A DNA stretch of 27,160 nt from Halothece sp964463655 (GCA_964463655.1 CAYXDG010000046.1:1-27160), one strand, 5' to 3'. Positions 6,907-15,487 are shown, numbered from the stretch's first letter. Program-made: numbers and translations. The notes: generated by a model from the sequence alone, not told the origin.

Positions 6907-7049
6907 TTGATAATGAGTTCGGTTCGCGATCGCGCCTTGTTTTTAAGTGCTGCGATCGAGATGAAGTGAAGACTCTTTAAATATCGGCTAATGAAAACTC
7001 CCAGAAAAAAAGACCTGCAACTATGTTTATAAGTTTGTTTCTGAATTAC

Positions 7050-7850
7050 TCATAGATCAACTAAGTTTATTCCTTGTTGTTGCAAAGAAAGAAAACTTTT
7101 GGCATTCGTTAAATCAAATTCAAGGGGCGTGATGGTAACATAATTCTGGCGGATGGCTTCCACATCAGTGGGAACATCATCAGGGAGATGTTTAGCTTGA
7201 GGTTGGGGGAGGTCTTCAATGACTTCTCCAGCTAGCCAATAGTAGCTTTTTCCTCTGGGGTCAAGGCGTTTTTCAAATTGTTCGATGTAGCGTCGTAACC
7301 CTTGACGAGTGAGCATGACTCCTGCAATCTCTTCTTTGGGGACAGCAGGAACATTCACATTGAGAAGCGTTCCTTCAGGGATGGTGGGGAGTTTACTTAA
7401 CAATTGTTGCACAATCTCGGCAGCGATCGCGAAGTCTGTAGCGGTATAACTGGCTAAACTAATCGCTAGGCTGGGAATCCCATCAATCGTCCCTTCCATT
7501 GCAGCAGAAACCGTTCCTGAATAAAGAATATCTGTGCCTAAGTTTGAGCCATGATTAATCCCAGAGAGGACAAAATCAGGAAGCGTTTCTAAAATAGCGC
7601 TCAAGGCGAATTTTACGCAATCTGAGGGCGTTCCCGAACAAGACCAAGCTGTTACCCAAGGATGGAACAAATCCTCGATTATTTGGGCGCGAATCGGCTG
7701 ATGGAGGGTCAAGCCATGTCCAGTTGCAGACCGTTCGCGATCGGGGCAAACCACAGTAACATCATAGCCTGTTTCCGCCAGAGTATTAGCCAGCGTCCGA
7801 ATACCTAACGCAAAAATTCCATCATCGTTGCTAATCAGCAATTTTGTCAT
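7050..7850 (-). CDS. surE: 5'/3'-nucleotidase SurE
   Basis: A 266-residue cytosolic metal-dependent phosphatase acting on nucleoside monophosphates and related phosphates. The N-terminal metal motif SNDDG is at 7-11, followed by 'PDRERSATGHGLTLHQP', the 'CSGTPSDCVKFAL' loop and 'SGINHGSNLGTDILYSGTVSAAMEG', all SurE hallmarks with metal ligands present. Length is normal for the family. It starts 12 bp after the stop of the PPC-domain gene on the same strand, so the two may be co-transcribed, though their functions are unrelated. Confidence 0.95.
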   Translation of the reverse strand: MTKLLISNDDGIFALGIRTLANTLAETGYDVTVVCPDRERSATGHGLTLHQPIRAQIIEDLFHPWVTAWSCSGTPSDCVKFALSAILETLPDFVLSGINHGSNLGTDILYSGTVSAAMEGTIDGIPSLAISLASYTATDFAIAAEIVQQLLSKLPTIPEGTLLNVNVPAVPKEEIAGVMLTRQGLRRYIEQFEKRLDPRGKSYYWLAGEVIEDLPQPQAKHLPDDVPTDVEAIRQNYVTITPLEFDLTNAKSFLSLQQQGINLVDL

Positions 7851-7862
7851 AAACCCATTCCA

Positions 7863-8315
7863 TTAATCTTCTTTCACAGGCTGTAAGCGGGTTAATTTGA
7901 GGGTAAACTCTCCGCCTCCTGTTTTCCCAAAAGCCTGTACACGAATAATATAACGCCCTGATTCTGTAATACGGGTAAAGAGCAGAGAGTTAGTAGTTCC
8001 ATTGGGTCCGTCGTCATTTTCGGCGACAGTCGTTCCGTCAGAGGCAATGAGAAGCACCACACTATCAAAATTTTCCGATTTGAGATCAATGGAGACTTGA
8101 TCGCCTTGTTCGAGGTTGACTTGATAGTCTCGCGCAAACCCACCTACTCCTGTGGGGATATCTTGAGCGGAGAGGCGATCGCTGATGGTACCATTGACTG
8201 GTAAGATTAGGGGACTATACAGAGATGATTGCGCTTGCGTCGGGGTGACGGAATTAGCGATTAGTAGAAATAATGTTCCAACAAAGAGAGATACTTTCCA
8301 GCGAGACACCAGCAT
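7863..8315 (-). CDS. Secreted protein with pre-peptidase C-terminal (PPC) domain
   Basis: About 150 residues from the ATG at 8315; an upstream in-frame TTG at 8324 would add three. A signal peptide spans about 1-29 (hydrophobic 'SLFVGTLFLLIAN', cut after AQA). The rest is a single beta-rich PPC domain: 'GDQVSIDLKSENFDSVVLLIASDGTTVAENDDGPNGTTNSLLF' type strands, then 'SGRYIIRVQAFGKTGGGEFTLKL'. PPC domains usually hang on secreted peptidases or stand alone as surface or periplasmic binding modules; no enzyme domain is present here. The function is otherwise unknown. surE follows 12 bp downstream. Confidence 0.8.
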   Translation of the reverse strand: MLVSRWKVSLFVGTLFLLIANSVTPTQAQSSLYSPLILPVNGTISDRLSAQDIPTGVGGFARDYQVNLEQGDQVSIDLKSENFDSVVLLIASDGTTVAENDDGPNGTTNSLLFTRITESGRYIIRVQAFGKTGGGEFTLKLTRLQPVKED

Positions 8316-8461
8316 TTTAATCAAAAATTTTGTCCATATCCATATCCATGTTAGAAAAATTCTACCATAACAACAGGCTTTTTGGTAAGAACTTCAAAAG
8401 ATTTTAGCTAAGCATTCTAATTCTCTCAAAATTCTTTGAAGATTTCAATCATATTTCCATG

Positions 8462-8500
8462 AAAAAGTCTGTAGCAGTACATTTTACCGCTACAGATTTT
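8462..8500 (-). terminator. Rho-independent terminator after the PEP-CTERM-like gene
   Basis: An 8-bp perfect stem TCTGTAGC (8468-8475) / GCTACAGA (8489-8496) with a 13-base loop. On the minus strand it is followed by CTTTTTC, and on the plus strand by TTTTT, so it could work both ways. It lies 58 bp downstream of the gene that ends at 8554. Confidence 0.7.
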
Positions 8501-8553
8501 TAGTACAGTTTTTACTATAAGTTGTAATTCTTTCTAACCGAAAACTAAGACCT

Positions 8554-9201
8554 TCATGATTGCTTACTTTGCTGTCGTTGGCGCAGTTTACGCAGTCCAA
8601 AAAATCCTGCAATTGCAATTAAACCCATGCTGGTTTCTGCTTCAAAGGGAACTTGGACTTCTCCTTCAAGGTCAACTGAGGTATTATCGAGAGTAATTTG
8701 ATTTCCATTACTATCTAACAATTGAGTGGTAGCAAAGTTTAAATCATTAAAGCCATCATTAGGTAAACTTCCTGCTGTGGTATAAGTAATCGTATCAAGG
8801 ACAATTCCGCCATCAGCACCAGCTTCTGTAATTGAACCACCGCTATGACTCACTTCCAAAAGATCAGTTAAACTGTCATCAGAAGTGGTCGTGGCAAAGA
8901 AGTCAGGTTGGTCTAAATTAGCGCTATCAAACGTTAATTCAAAATTTGTGTCATTGATTTCATAAGTAATTTCTGAAATCGTTTCACTTCCTAGTCCATC
9001 GGTATCTAAAATAATATCTACTGATGTGATACTGTTTGGTTCAGCAATGCGATCCTCATTATCATCTGCATCGAGTTGGCTAAAATAGTTAGGATCAAAC
9101 CCTAGAGAAATAGCGTTTGCGGGTGCAATTTGACCGATAAAACTTCCGAGGGTGACTGCTGTCGCGATCGCAATTTTTGGGCTAATTAAGTGACTCATCA
9201 T
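8554..9201 (-). CDS. PEP-CTERM-like secreted protein, cohesin-like fold possible
   Basis: A 215-residue secreted protein. The signal peptide covers about 1-30 (cut after ANA). The middle is acidic and rich in Asp, Thr and Ser, with strand patterns such as 'SVDIILDTDGLGSETISEITYEIND' that resemble cohesin-type beta sandwiches. The C-terminus has the tripartite sorting layout: 'VPFEAET', a hydrophobic stretch 'MGLIAIAGFFGL' and a basic tail 'RKLRQRQQ'. This is a cyanobacterial variant of the PEP-CTERM signal in which PFE replaces PEP. It would be processed by an exosortase-like system and placed at the cell surface or in exopolysaccharide. An AGGAAAA ribosome site precedes the start. Ligand unknown. 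Confidence 0.75.
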   Translation of the reverse strand: MMSHLISPKIAIATAVTLGSFIGQIAPANAISLGFDPNYFSQLDADDNEDRIAEPNSITSVDIILDTDGLGSETISEITYEINDTNFELTFDSANLDQPDFFATTTSDDSLTDLLEVSHSGGSITEAGADGGIVLDTITYTTAGSLPNDGFNDLNFATTQLLDSNGNQITLDNTSVDLEGEVQVPFEAETSMGLIAIAGFFGLRKLRQRQQSKQS

Positions 9202-9774
9202 TTTTCCTGATTAATTACGTCTCATTGATCTAAACCTTTGAATAGTTTGAAATCAATACAAATACACTAGCAACTTATTAATTGAATTCAAAGAATAAAA
9301 TCACATTTAAAGAATGATAACTTTTACACTTGATAAGCAACGGCTAATTGATTTAATAGTCAATGCAACTAATTCTAAATTTCTGAGCGAACAAAAACCA
9401 CCCATAGTGGAAATCAAAAGAAATTTATTATCTAAATGTTTTCAGCTTGCTTTGATAAAATTCCCTCATTATTTCTAAATATTCAATGTGATATTCCTAT
9501 CAGATTTAAATGTATTTCTTCTGAAAGATGATTTTTCCTTTTATGAAAGGTTATCTTGTGGCGATAACAATAAGTCTCTACAGCAGTTCTTGTTTGGCAA
9601 CGGATCATGTACAAGAGTGAGAGTTATAGCGCTACAAAATCAGGTTAGGACGTTCTGGAGAATAGTAGCGACCGAGACGGTCGCACTCCCACCGTTCGGG
9701 AAATGTCCTAATATAAGCACGTAGCGCTATACTATATGAAATTGAACTATTACAAAACTTTAACTTAAGAAATA
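9202..9774. other. 573-bp gene-free stretch
   Basis: AT-rich sequence between the PEP-CTERM-like gene and the GT4 gene. The only structure I see is the MITE-like element at 9625-9731. An open frame at 9488-9724 reads through the element, has no ribosome site and is not supported as a gene. Confidence 0.6.
9625..9731. mobile_element. 107-bp MITE-like palindromic element
   Basis: Perfect 11-bp terminal inverted repeats TATAGCGCTAC (9625-9635) and GTAGCGCTATA (9721-9731) enclose a second inverted pair, TTAGGAC (9645-9651) and GTCCTAA (9705-9711), and a central hairpin GCGACC-GAGAC-GGTCGC (9668-9684). It encodes nothing. A non-autonomous transposon derivative is the best reading; no clear target-site duplication is visible. 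Confidence 0.7.
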
Positions 9775-10854
9775 TTAATTTGTTAAGCATTGTTGAAGCA
9801 CTTCGACGGTTGCTTGTCCTGTTTTTTCCCAGCTAAACTGAGAAGCGCGGTTTAATCCTTTTTCTCGGAAATGCGATCGCGTCTGAGAATCTGTCCCTAA
9901 AGTGATCATACTATCCGTCAGTTGATCAATGTTTGTAGGATTAATTAAAATGGCAGCATCTGCAGCCACTTCTGGAAGAGAAGAACAGTTAGATGTAATG
10001 ACAGGTGTTCCACAAGCCATTGCTTCTAAAACAGGTAAACCAAAGCCTTCCCAAAGACTCGGAAAAACTAAAGCAGTTGCACTTCTAATCAGATCAGGAA
10101 GTTGGCTGTAGGGGATATAATTAAGGAACTGAACGCGATCGTGCAATCCTAATTCTAAAGCAAGTTTTTGCAGTTTTGGGGTATAACGTTGATCGGGTGA
10201 ACCTGCTAATAAAAGCTGATAACTGGTGTCTGGAAACTTAGCAAAGGCTTTGAGAATGCGATCGACATTTTTATGAGGATCATGTCTTCCTAAATGCAGA
10301 AAATAATGATAGTCTGGTTGAGAAGCACTGGGAAGAAAATGCTGTTGATCGTAACCTAATAAAATCGGTGTAATTTTCTTTGCAGAAACTCCCCAAAAGT
10401 TAATGATATCATCAGCCGTTGCTTGAGAATTACAGATAATATGGTCTGCTTGATTTAAGACTTGGGGAATGTAAAAACGAAAGTAGGGGGTTAAGGGAGA
10501 AGTCCATTTAGGATACCGTAACGGAATCAGATCATGAACTGTTACTACATAGCGACAACGAGAATAAAGCGGCGCTTCTGGAATAGGAGAAAAGAGTAAG
10601 TTAGCGTTTAATTCTTGATAGATTTTTGGAATTTTCTGCTGTGTCAAAATTAGACGACGAAAATGCCCGATCGAGCCTTGTTTTGGAGTTAAATTATCAG
10701 GAATTGGATAATGATTAAAATCTGCGATCGCTTTTGAAATCAGTAGGGTTGGGTTTAAAGGAGATAGAAATGGTAAAATGTTCTGGGTATAAGTTGAGAG
10801 TCCAGTTGGTTTAGAAATGAGGAAGGAACAATTAATAAGGAGAGGAGTCAACAT
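9775..10854 (-). CDS. GT4-family glycosyltransferase
   Basis: A 359-residue GT-B fold glycosyltransferase. The N-terminal half has 'VVTVHDLIPLRYPKWTSP' and 'ADHIICNSQATADDI', usual for acceptor-side GT4 domains. The C-terminal half starts with 'YFLHLGRHDPHKNVDRILKAF' and carries the nucleotide-sugar motif 'ALVFPSLWEGFGLPVLEAMACGTPVI', with the E-x7-E pair. It likely transfers a hexose or deoxyhexose during polysaccharide or O-antigen assembly at the inner face of the membrane. Its ATG overlaps the stop of the upstream GT2 gene (TGATG), so the two are translationally coupled. The donor and acceptor sugars cannot be told from sequence. Confidence 0.92.
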   Translation of the reverse strand: MLTPLLINCSFLISKPTGLSTYTQNILPFLSPLNPTLLISKAIADFNHYPIPDNLTPKQGSIGHFRRLILTQQKIPKIYQELNANLLFSPIPEAPLYSRCRYVVTVHDLIPLRYPKWTSPLTPYFRFYIPQVLNQADHIICNSQATADDIINFWGVSAKKITPILLGYDQQHFLPSASQPDYHYFLHLGRHDPHKNVDRILKAFAKFPDTSYQLLLAGSPDQRYTPKLQKLALELGLHDRVQFLNYIPYSQLPDLIRSATALVFPSLWEGFGLPVLEAMACGTPVITSNCSSLPEVAADAAILINPTNIDQLTDSMITLGTDSQTRSHFREKGLNRASQFSWEKTGQATVEVLQQCLTN

Positions 10855-11732
10855 CAGGAAAACTTCTGTTTAAAATAGTACCATGTTCCTGTTATTTTAC
10901 CAAAGGCGATCGCGGGTTTGATCAATAATAATAATGAAGCATAAGTTAGCAAACGTAGCAAGCGGAGAAAGAAGACAATCTTACTGGTATATCGTTCTAA
11001 GGTCAAGAGATAACTGTAAGTGCTATGATAAAATTTGCTTTGAAAATTACGGTTGGTAATGGTAGAAACTTGATGGATAATGCTAATTTCTTGAATAACT
11101 GCGACGAGATGACCTTGCTTTTTATAACGTTGACAAAAATCAAAATCTTCATAATATAGAAAATAATTCGGATCAAATTGCGGACAGGATGAAAAATGAC
11201 TCAAGTTAATAATCATACTACAACCACTCACCCAATCGCAGAGAAGATAGGAGGTTTGAGAAGATGAGGTAAAGAGATTTTTGGCGATAATCTTACCTTG
11301 AAAAGGATCAAATCTTCCTCCCCCAAACCAAATCGTTTTATCTGTTGAATAGATGACAGTTCCCAGAATTGATAATTCAGGATGATGGTCTAAAAAAGAT
11401 AAAGTTTTAGGAATCATTTTTGGGTCAATGAATGTATCGGGATTTAGCAACCAAACCAACCCTTGACTATTTTGTTGATAAATCCAATTTAATCCGAGAT
11501 TGCAACCTTTCCCAAATCCTAAATTTTCACCTGCTTCTATGATTTGTATGTTATCCCTTGTTAATTGTTGCAATACAGATGTTTCTGGGGGAAAATTATT
11601 AACAATGACCAAATAGTAGTGCGATCGAGCTTCAGAAACCATAATCTGATCGACTAAACGAGCAACTAAATCATAAGATTGATAGTTAACCACTAAAAAA
11701 TATAACACAAAATAATACTTAAATACAGCCAT
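10854..11732 (-). CDS. GT2-family glycosyltransferase, rhamnosyltransferase-like
   Basis: A 292-residue GT-A fold transferase. It has 'FLVVNYQSYDLVARLVDQI' at the start, 'AGENLGFGKGCNLGL' (about 67-81), the DxD-equivalent 'WLLNPDTFIDP', and 'DWVSGCSMIINLSHF' and 'FDPNYFLYYEDFDFCQRYKKQGH', all typical of rhamnosyl/galactofuranosyl transferases. The C-terminus (about 250-275) is hydrophobic and may bind the membrane. It diverges from the ABC-2 permease gene over only 29 bp and is coupled to the GT4 gene downstream. The three genes look like a piece of a polysaccharide cluster. Confidence 0.9.
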   Translation of the reverse strand: MAVFKYYFVLYFLVVNYQSYDLVARLVDQIMVSEARSHYYLVIVNNFPPETSVLQQLTRDNIQIIEAGENLGFGKGCNLGLNWIYQQNSQGLVWLLNPDTFIDPKMIPKTLSFLDHHPELSILGTVIYSTDKTIWFGGGRFDPFQGKIIAKNLFTSSSQTSYLLCDWVSGCSMIINLSHFSSCPQFDPNYFLYYEDFDFCQRYKKQGHLVAVIQEISIIHQVSTITNRNFQSKFYHSTYSYLLTLERYTSKIVFFLRLLRLLTYASLLLLIKPAIAFGKITGTWYYFKQKFS

Positions 11733-11761
11733 AGTTCTTTAATCAATCATAGCAAATTCCC

Positions 11762-12598
11762 ATGACAAAACTAAGTTACCTTAAACAAAGATTTCCTTTT
11801 TTGAAGCAATGGCGCTTAAACTTCGATCTGCTGCGAGTTTTAGTGAAAAGAGATTTAGAAGCTCGTTATAAGGGTTCAGTTTTAGGAAATCTCTGGTCAG
11901 TGATTAATCAACTTTCCCAACTGTTAATTTATACCTATGTTTTCTCGATCGTCCTGAAAGTTAAACTCAGTATGAAAGGATTACCTGAAGAAAATAGCTT
12001 AGTATTTGGTTTGTGGTTATTTGCAGGATTACTCCCTTGGATTGCGTTTACAACAGGTTTAATGCAAGGAGCAGGAGCAGTCATTAGCCAGACTAACTTA
12101 GTCAAAAAAGTAGTGTTTCCCCTTTCTTTATTACCCTTAGTTCCCATTTTATCAGCCTTCATTGAAAGTGGATTTGGCTTAATTATTTTAATCATTTTTG
12201 TGGCGCTTAAAATTGGAACAATTCACGAAACTTTAGCTTTACTCCCCTTAATTTGGCTACCTCAACTATTATTTACAGTAGGGTTAGGCTATTTCAGCGC
12301 AGCTTTAACGGTGTTTTTTCGAGATATCCCTCAAACTTTATTAGTTATTATAAATTTGTGGTTTTATGCAACGCCCATTGTTTACCCGATCGATGTTGTT
12401 CCTGAATCTGTGAGAGACTGGATATTATGGTTAAACCCGATCGCTGCTTTAACTCAAGTTTATCGCGATTTAATTTTAGTTGGGTCAGTAGATCATGGGG
12501 AAGAATGGGCCGTATTTGCGATCGTTTCTGTGCTAACTTTTTCTGGTGGATTTTGGGTTTATCAGCGCTTGCGTGCAGGATTTGCTGATGTTCTTTAA
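11762..12598 (+). CDS. ABC-2 type polysaccharide export permease (Wzm/TagG-like)
   Basis: A 278-residue integral membrane protein with about six helices. The N-terminal cytosolic segment 'LLRVLVKRDLEARYKGSVLGNLWSVINQL' is the classic start of O-antigen and teichoic-acid export permeases, followed by helices around 'LIYTYVFSIVL', 'WLFAGLLPWIAF', 'ESGFGLIILIIFVAL', 'LVIINLWFYATPIVYP' and a final helix near 'FAIVSVLTFSGGFWVYQ'. Such permeases work with an ATPase (Wzt) normally encoded next door. None is present here: the next gene is ruvC on the other strand, so the partner must lie elsewhere. Confidence 0.9.
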   Translation: MTKLSYLKQRFPFLKQWRLNFDLLRVLVKRDLEARYKGSVLGNLWSVINQLSQLLIYTYVFSIVLKVKLSMKGLPEENSLVFGLWLFAGLLPWIAFTTGLMQGAGAVISQTNLVKKVVFPLSLLPLVPILSAFIESGFGLIILIIFVALKIGTIHETLALLPLIWLPQLLFTVGLGYFSAALTVFFRDIPQTLLVIINLWFYATPIVYPIDVVPESVRDWILWLNPIAALTQVYRDLILVGSVDHGEEWAVFAIVSVLTFSGGFWVYQRLRAGFADVL

Positions 12599-12632
12599 TT
12601 AACATGGTTTTTATTTGGAATCACTATAATTA

Positions 12633-13166
12633 TTAGCGATGATGCCAAGCAGTTAAAGCAACGGCTAACGCATCGGCAGCATCATCAGGTTGCGGAATCT
12701 GATCAAGATTCAATTCATGAGTAATGGCAGTTTGTATCTCAGATTTATCCGCTTTGCCGTAACCTGTCAAGGTTTGCTTAATTTGAGGTGGGCTAAACTC
12801 AACATAAGGCAATTGAGTCTGTCCTAAAACTAACATCATCACGCCTCTAGCTTGAGCAATGGCGATCGTATTACCCATACGATAAAAGAAAAGTTTCTCG
12901 ATCGCAATTAGATCAGGCTTAAATTCAACAATAACGCTGTGTAAATCTTCATAAATAATAGCAAGGCGTTTTTCAAGAGATTGTTTAGCAGGGGTTTCAA
13001 TGACACCAAACTCGACCAACTGCACTGCGTTTGATCTCATTGGCTGATAATCTTTGAGTTTCTGGCTGCTGCTCGATCGAGGAGTTGTGGTATCAGAAGC
13101 AATGATACAGCCAAACCCTAATGTCGCTAGTCCGGGATCAAGACCGAGAATCGTTAATGAAGCCAT
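12633..13166 (-). CDS. ruvC: Holliday junction resolvase RuvC
   Basis: A 177-residue endonuclease that cuts Holliday junctions with RuvAB. The N-terminal catalytic Asp lies in 'LGLDPGLATLGFG' (D10), the Glu in 'DLIAIEKLFFYRMGNTIAIAQARGVMM', and the C-terminal acidic pair in 'PDDAADALAVAL'. 'QIKQTLTGYGKADKSE' is the DNA-contact segment. All catalytic acids are present. A Ser-rich loop after the first strand (about 24-38, 'TTTPRSSSSQKLKD') is longer than in the E. coli protein. It is convergent with the ABC permease and divergent from the repeat protein. No ruvA or ruvB is nearby, as usual in cyanobacteria. Confidence 0.95.
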   Translation of the reverse strand: MASLTILGLDPGLATLGFGCIIASDTTTPRSSSSQKLKDYQPMRSNAVQLVEFGVIETPAKQSLEKRLAIIYEDLHSVIVEFKPDLIAIEKLFFYRMGNTIAIAQARGVMMLVLGQTQLPYVEFSPPQIKQTLTGYGKADKSEIQTAITHELNLDQIPQPDDAADALAVALTAWHHR

Positions 13167-13310
13167 AAACCTGATTTTAACCGATGTTTAGATATCAACC
13201 AATTTTCTTTAGAGAAAAGCGCCATCAGAGTTGTCAAATTTTTAATTAAATGCAATAATCTTTTAAAATTGTCACTTTTGAAAACAATTCTTAATTAAGG
13301 AAGAGATCAG

Positions 13311-14389
13311 ATGAGTCAAAAAGTTAAACTTTGGGTTGGTATCGGAGCTTACGTTCTTGCTGGCACTTGTGCTGTGAGTGCGCCCACTAATGCAACAGAG
13401 GCAACACCTTCTGAAGAAGTTAGTCAGTTGATTACTCAAGGTGGTGAAGAGGGTGAAGGCGGTGAAGGCTTTACTCCTTATGACCCCTACGGTGGAGAAG
13501 CTGGTGAAGGCGGTGAAGGCGGTGAAGGCGGTGAAGGCGGTGAAGNNNNNNNNNNNNNNNNNNNNNNNNNNNNNNNNNNNNNNNNNNNNNNNNNNNNNNN
13601 NNNNNNNNNNNNNNNNNNNNNNNNNNNNNNNNNNNNNNNNNNNNNGGTGGAGAAGCTGGTGAAGGCGGTGAAGGCGGTGAAGGCGGTGAAGGCGGTGAAG
13701 CTGGTGAAGGCGGTGAAGGCGGTGAAGGCGGTGAAGGCGGTGAAGGCGGTGAAGTTAGTAGCAATGCTGACTATATGACAAATATTCGCCTGATGAAAGG
13801 TCATCTCATCGCTGGACTCGACTTGTATATGCGCGATGAAAACAAAATGGCGCAAACTCACTTAGATCACCCAGCTATGGAAATTCTATCTTCTCTTGCG
13901 CCTAGTCTTGAAGAAAACGGCTTGTATCGTCCAGTTGATCTGTCTTTGACTCGTCTCAGTGAACTTGCTGCCAGTGGCGCACCTAAACCACAAGTTAAAC
14001 AAGCCTACGATCAAACAATGGCAGTGCTAACAAATGCAGAAAATGCTATTCCTGCAAGTGAACGGAAATCACCTGAGTTTTTGACTGAAGTGATTTCTAC
14101 CCTCATTAGCACGGCTGCTGCTGAGTATGAAATTGCTTTACAGGGAAATACCTTTACGGATATCGCAGAATATCAGGATGGAAGAGGCTTTGTTGCTACA
14201 GCCCGAGAGTTACTCTATAACAGTGCTGAGGAAATGGTAAAAATGAACCCAGAAGCCTACACGCAACTCTCAACAATGGTCGGACAAATTTCAGCCGCTT
14301 GGCCGACAATTATGCCCCCTTCCCAGCCTGTTTACAGTGCAGAAGAAGTGACGGTCATGGCTGAAAAAATTGCAGATGTGACCAATTAG
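13311..14389 (+). CDS. Exported Gly-Gly-Glu repeat protein with helical C-terminal domain, broken by assembly gap
   Basis: The N-terminal signal peptide (about 1-29) is followed by 'SEEVSQLITQ' and an acidic tract of GGE and AGE triplets encoded by the 9-bp unit GGCGGTGAA. A gap of 100 N lies in the tract. The C-terminal part, from 'SNADYMTNIRLMKGHLIAGLDLYMRDENKMAQTHLDHPAMEIL' to 'VMAEKIADVTN', about 200 residues, is mostly helical and has conserved-looking histidines (GHL, HLDHP) that could bind metal. The frame before the gap and the frame after it differ only because the N run has the wrong length. Joining the identical 55-base flanks gives one open frame of at least 307 residues. A GGAAGAG ribosome site precedes the ATG. 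I do not recognise a named family; metal or copper handling with the convergent multicopper oxidase is a guess. Confidence 0.75.
13491..13753 (+). repeat. GGCGGTGAA tandem repeat coding tract
   Basis: Nine-base units GGCGGTGAA, interrupted now and then by GCTGGTGAA and GGTGGAGAA, encode (GGE)n with occasional AGE. A longer block (GGTGGAGAAGCTGGTGAA plus four units) is present on each side of the N run. The real copy number cannot be known from this assembly. Confidence 0.9.
13546..13645. other. Assembly gap of exactly 100 N
   Basis: The round number marks a scaffold gap of unknown size. The 55 bases before it (13491-13545) and the 55 after it (13646-13700) are identical. Confidence 0.98.
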
Positions 14390-14395
14390 TCGAAC

Positions 14396-14420
14396 TGAGG
14401 TGGGCAAAAAGTCCACCTCA
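14396..14420. terminator. Shared hairpin terminator between convergent genes
   Basis: An 8-bp perfect stem TGAGGTGG (14396-14403) / CCACCTCA (14413-14420) with a 9-base loop lies between the stops at 14389 and 14429. There is no strong T-run on either side, so its efficiency is uncertain, but its position suits both genes. Confidence 0.55.
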
Positions 14421-14428
14421 CCCTGATT

Positions 14429-15427
14429 TCAGCTATCTACAACTTGAAAATGACCAAAACAGCCCTTTTCAGCTATCCAGTCTTGATGGGGGTGAAACAT
14501 ATATTTTCCAGGGTATTGGTAGGAAAATTCGAGAATGTGACGTTCCGATGGCCCCATTGTTACAGCGTCGGTGACTTCATGAGGAGTAAGCGTCGAACCA
14601 GTGCGATAGAGTTTGAACATATTGGCGTGGAGATGGAAGGTGGCTGCGTGTTCAAATTCCATCATATTGAGGAGATAGACGCGGATCAATTGGTCTTTCT
14701 GGATGGGGATAGGATAATCATGGTAATAAGCGGGTAGTCCATTGAAAGCATAAAAGTTATTTTCCCCGTCTTCATTGGTATCATAGGCTCCCATAATTAA
14801 AACCATTTCATCAGCTTGAGGACGGGGTTGTGGCGGATCAATAATAAACATCCCATAAAGTCCTTTTCCGATATGACGAGTGACAGGTTCAACATGACAA
14901 TGATACAGATGAACGCCATAAGGCTGTGCGTCAAATTCATAAACGACCTGCTCATCATGACGGACGGAACGCACCCCATCTTCTGAAGCTGGATGAATCC
15001 CATGAAAATGAACCGTATGGAAGCGTCCTCCCTGATTATTAAAGATAACACGCACGCGATCGCCTGCTTTTGCCCTTAAGGTCGGCCCTGGGACGCGATC
15101 GTTATAACTCCAAGTGCGAAAGGAAACCACTGTATTGAGGTCAATAATACCCGATGTGGCTTCGAGATAAAATTCTCGCACAGTGCGCCCATTTTCGCGC
15201 TTGATTGTCCCATAATCAAATTCTCTGAGGAAAGTAAAGGGATTTACGCCATTTCCTCGTAGAGGAGTGTTTTCGGGAGGAGGTGGGATAACCACTTGAT
15301 CTGCGCTACGAGCCACCTGATTAAAGAGTAAACTAGACCCAACTAGCCCCAACCCAGTCGCTCCCCATTTCAAAAACTGGCGACGTTGCCAGCGCTGTCC
15401 ATTATTTGTGTTGTTTGCAGAGTTCAT
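14429..15427 (-). CDS. Two-domain multicopper oxidase, Tat-exported
   Basis: A 332-residue periplasmic or extracellular copper oxidase. The Tat signal 'RRQFLKWGATGLGLVGSSLL' is at 15-34. Domain 1 holds HTVHFHGIH (137-145) and HLYHCHVEPVTRH (173-185), with C177 and H185 as type 1 copper ligands and HCH for the trinuclear site. Domain 2 holds HLHAN (265-269) and HPHQ (312-315), which can supply trinuclear ligands but lacks the HCH cysteine. Type 1 copper only in domain 1 fits the 'type C' two-domain class, related to the origin of laccases and nitrite reductases. The substrate could be a metal ion, a phenol or, less likely, nitrite. It is convergent with the GGE-repeat protein. Confidence 0.88.
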   Translation of the reverse strand: MNSANNTNNGQRWQRRQFLKWGATGLGLVGSSLLFNQVARSADQVVIPPPPENTPLRGNGVNPFTFLREFDYGTIKRENGRTVREFYLEATSGIIDLNTVVSFRTWSYNDRVPGPTLRAKAGDRVRVIFNNQGGRFHTVHFHGIHPASEDGVRSVRHDEQVVYEFDAQPYGVHLYHCHVEPVTRHIGKGLYGMFIIDPPQPRPQADEMVLIMGAYDTNEDGENNFYAFNGLPAYYHDYPIPIQKDQLIRVYLLNMMEFEHAATFHLHANMFKLYRTGSTLTPHEVTDAVTMGPSERHILEFSYQYPGKYMFHPHQDWIAEKGCFGHFQVVDS

Positions 15428-15487
15428 TAAAGATTAGTAGGAATACTTCTCAGTAATTTTATCGCAGACTGTAAAGATGGGAAGGCG

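Noticed and set aside
6907..6965. HIP1-rich segment as a regulatory site
   Set aside because: GCGATCGC is spread through cyanobacterial genomes, in and out of genes, and is not specific to this place.
9488..9724. 78-codon open frame
   Set aside because: It has no ribosome site, and its second half is the MITE-like element.
13441..13861. Open frames giving Val-Lys-Ala or Pro-Pro-Ser repeats
   Set aside because: These are other frames of the GGCGGTGAA tract, made to look long by the N run.
14444..15051. Open frames on either strand within the multicopper oxidase
   Set aside because: Shadows of the real gene, whose copper motifs and Tat signal are complete.
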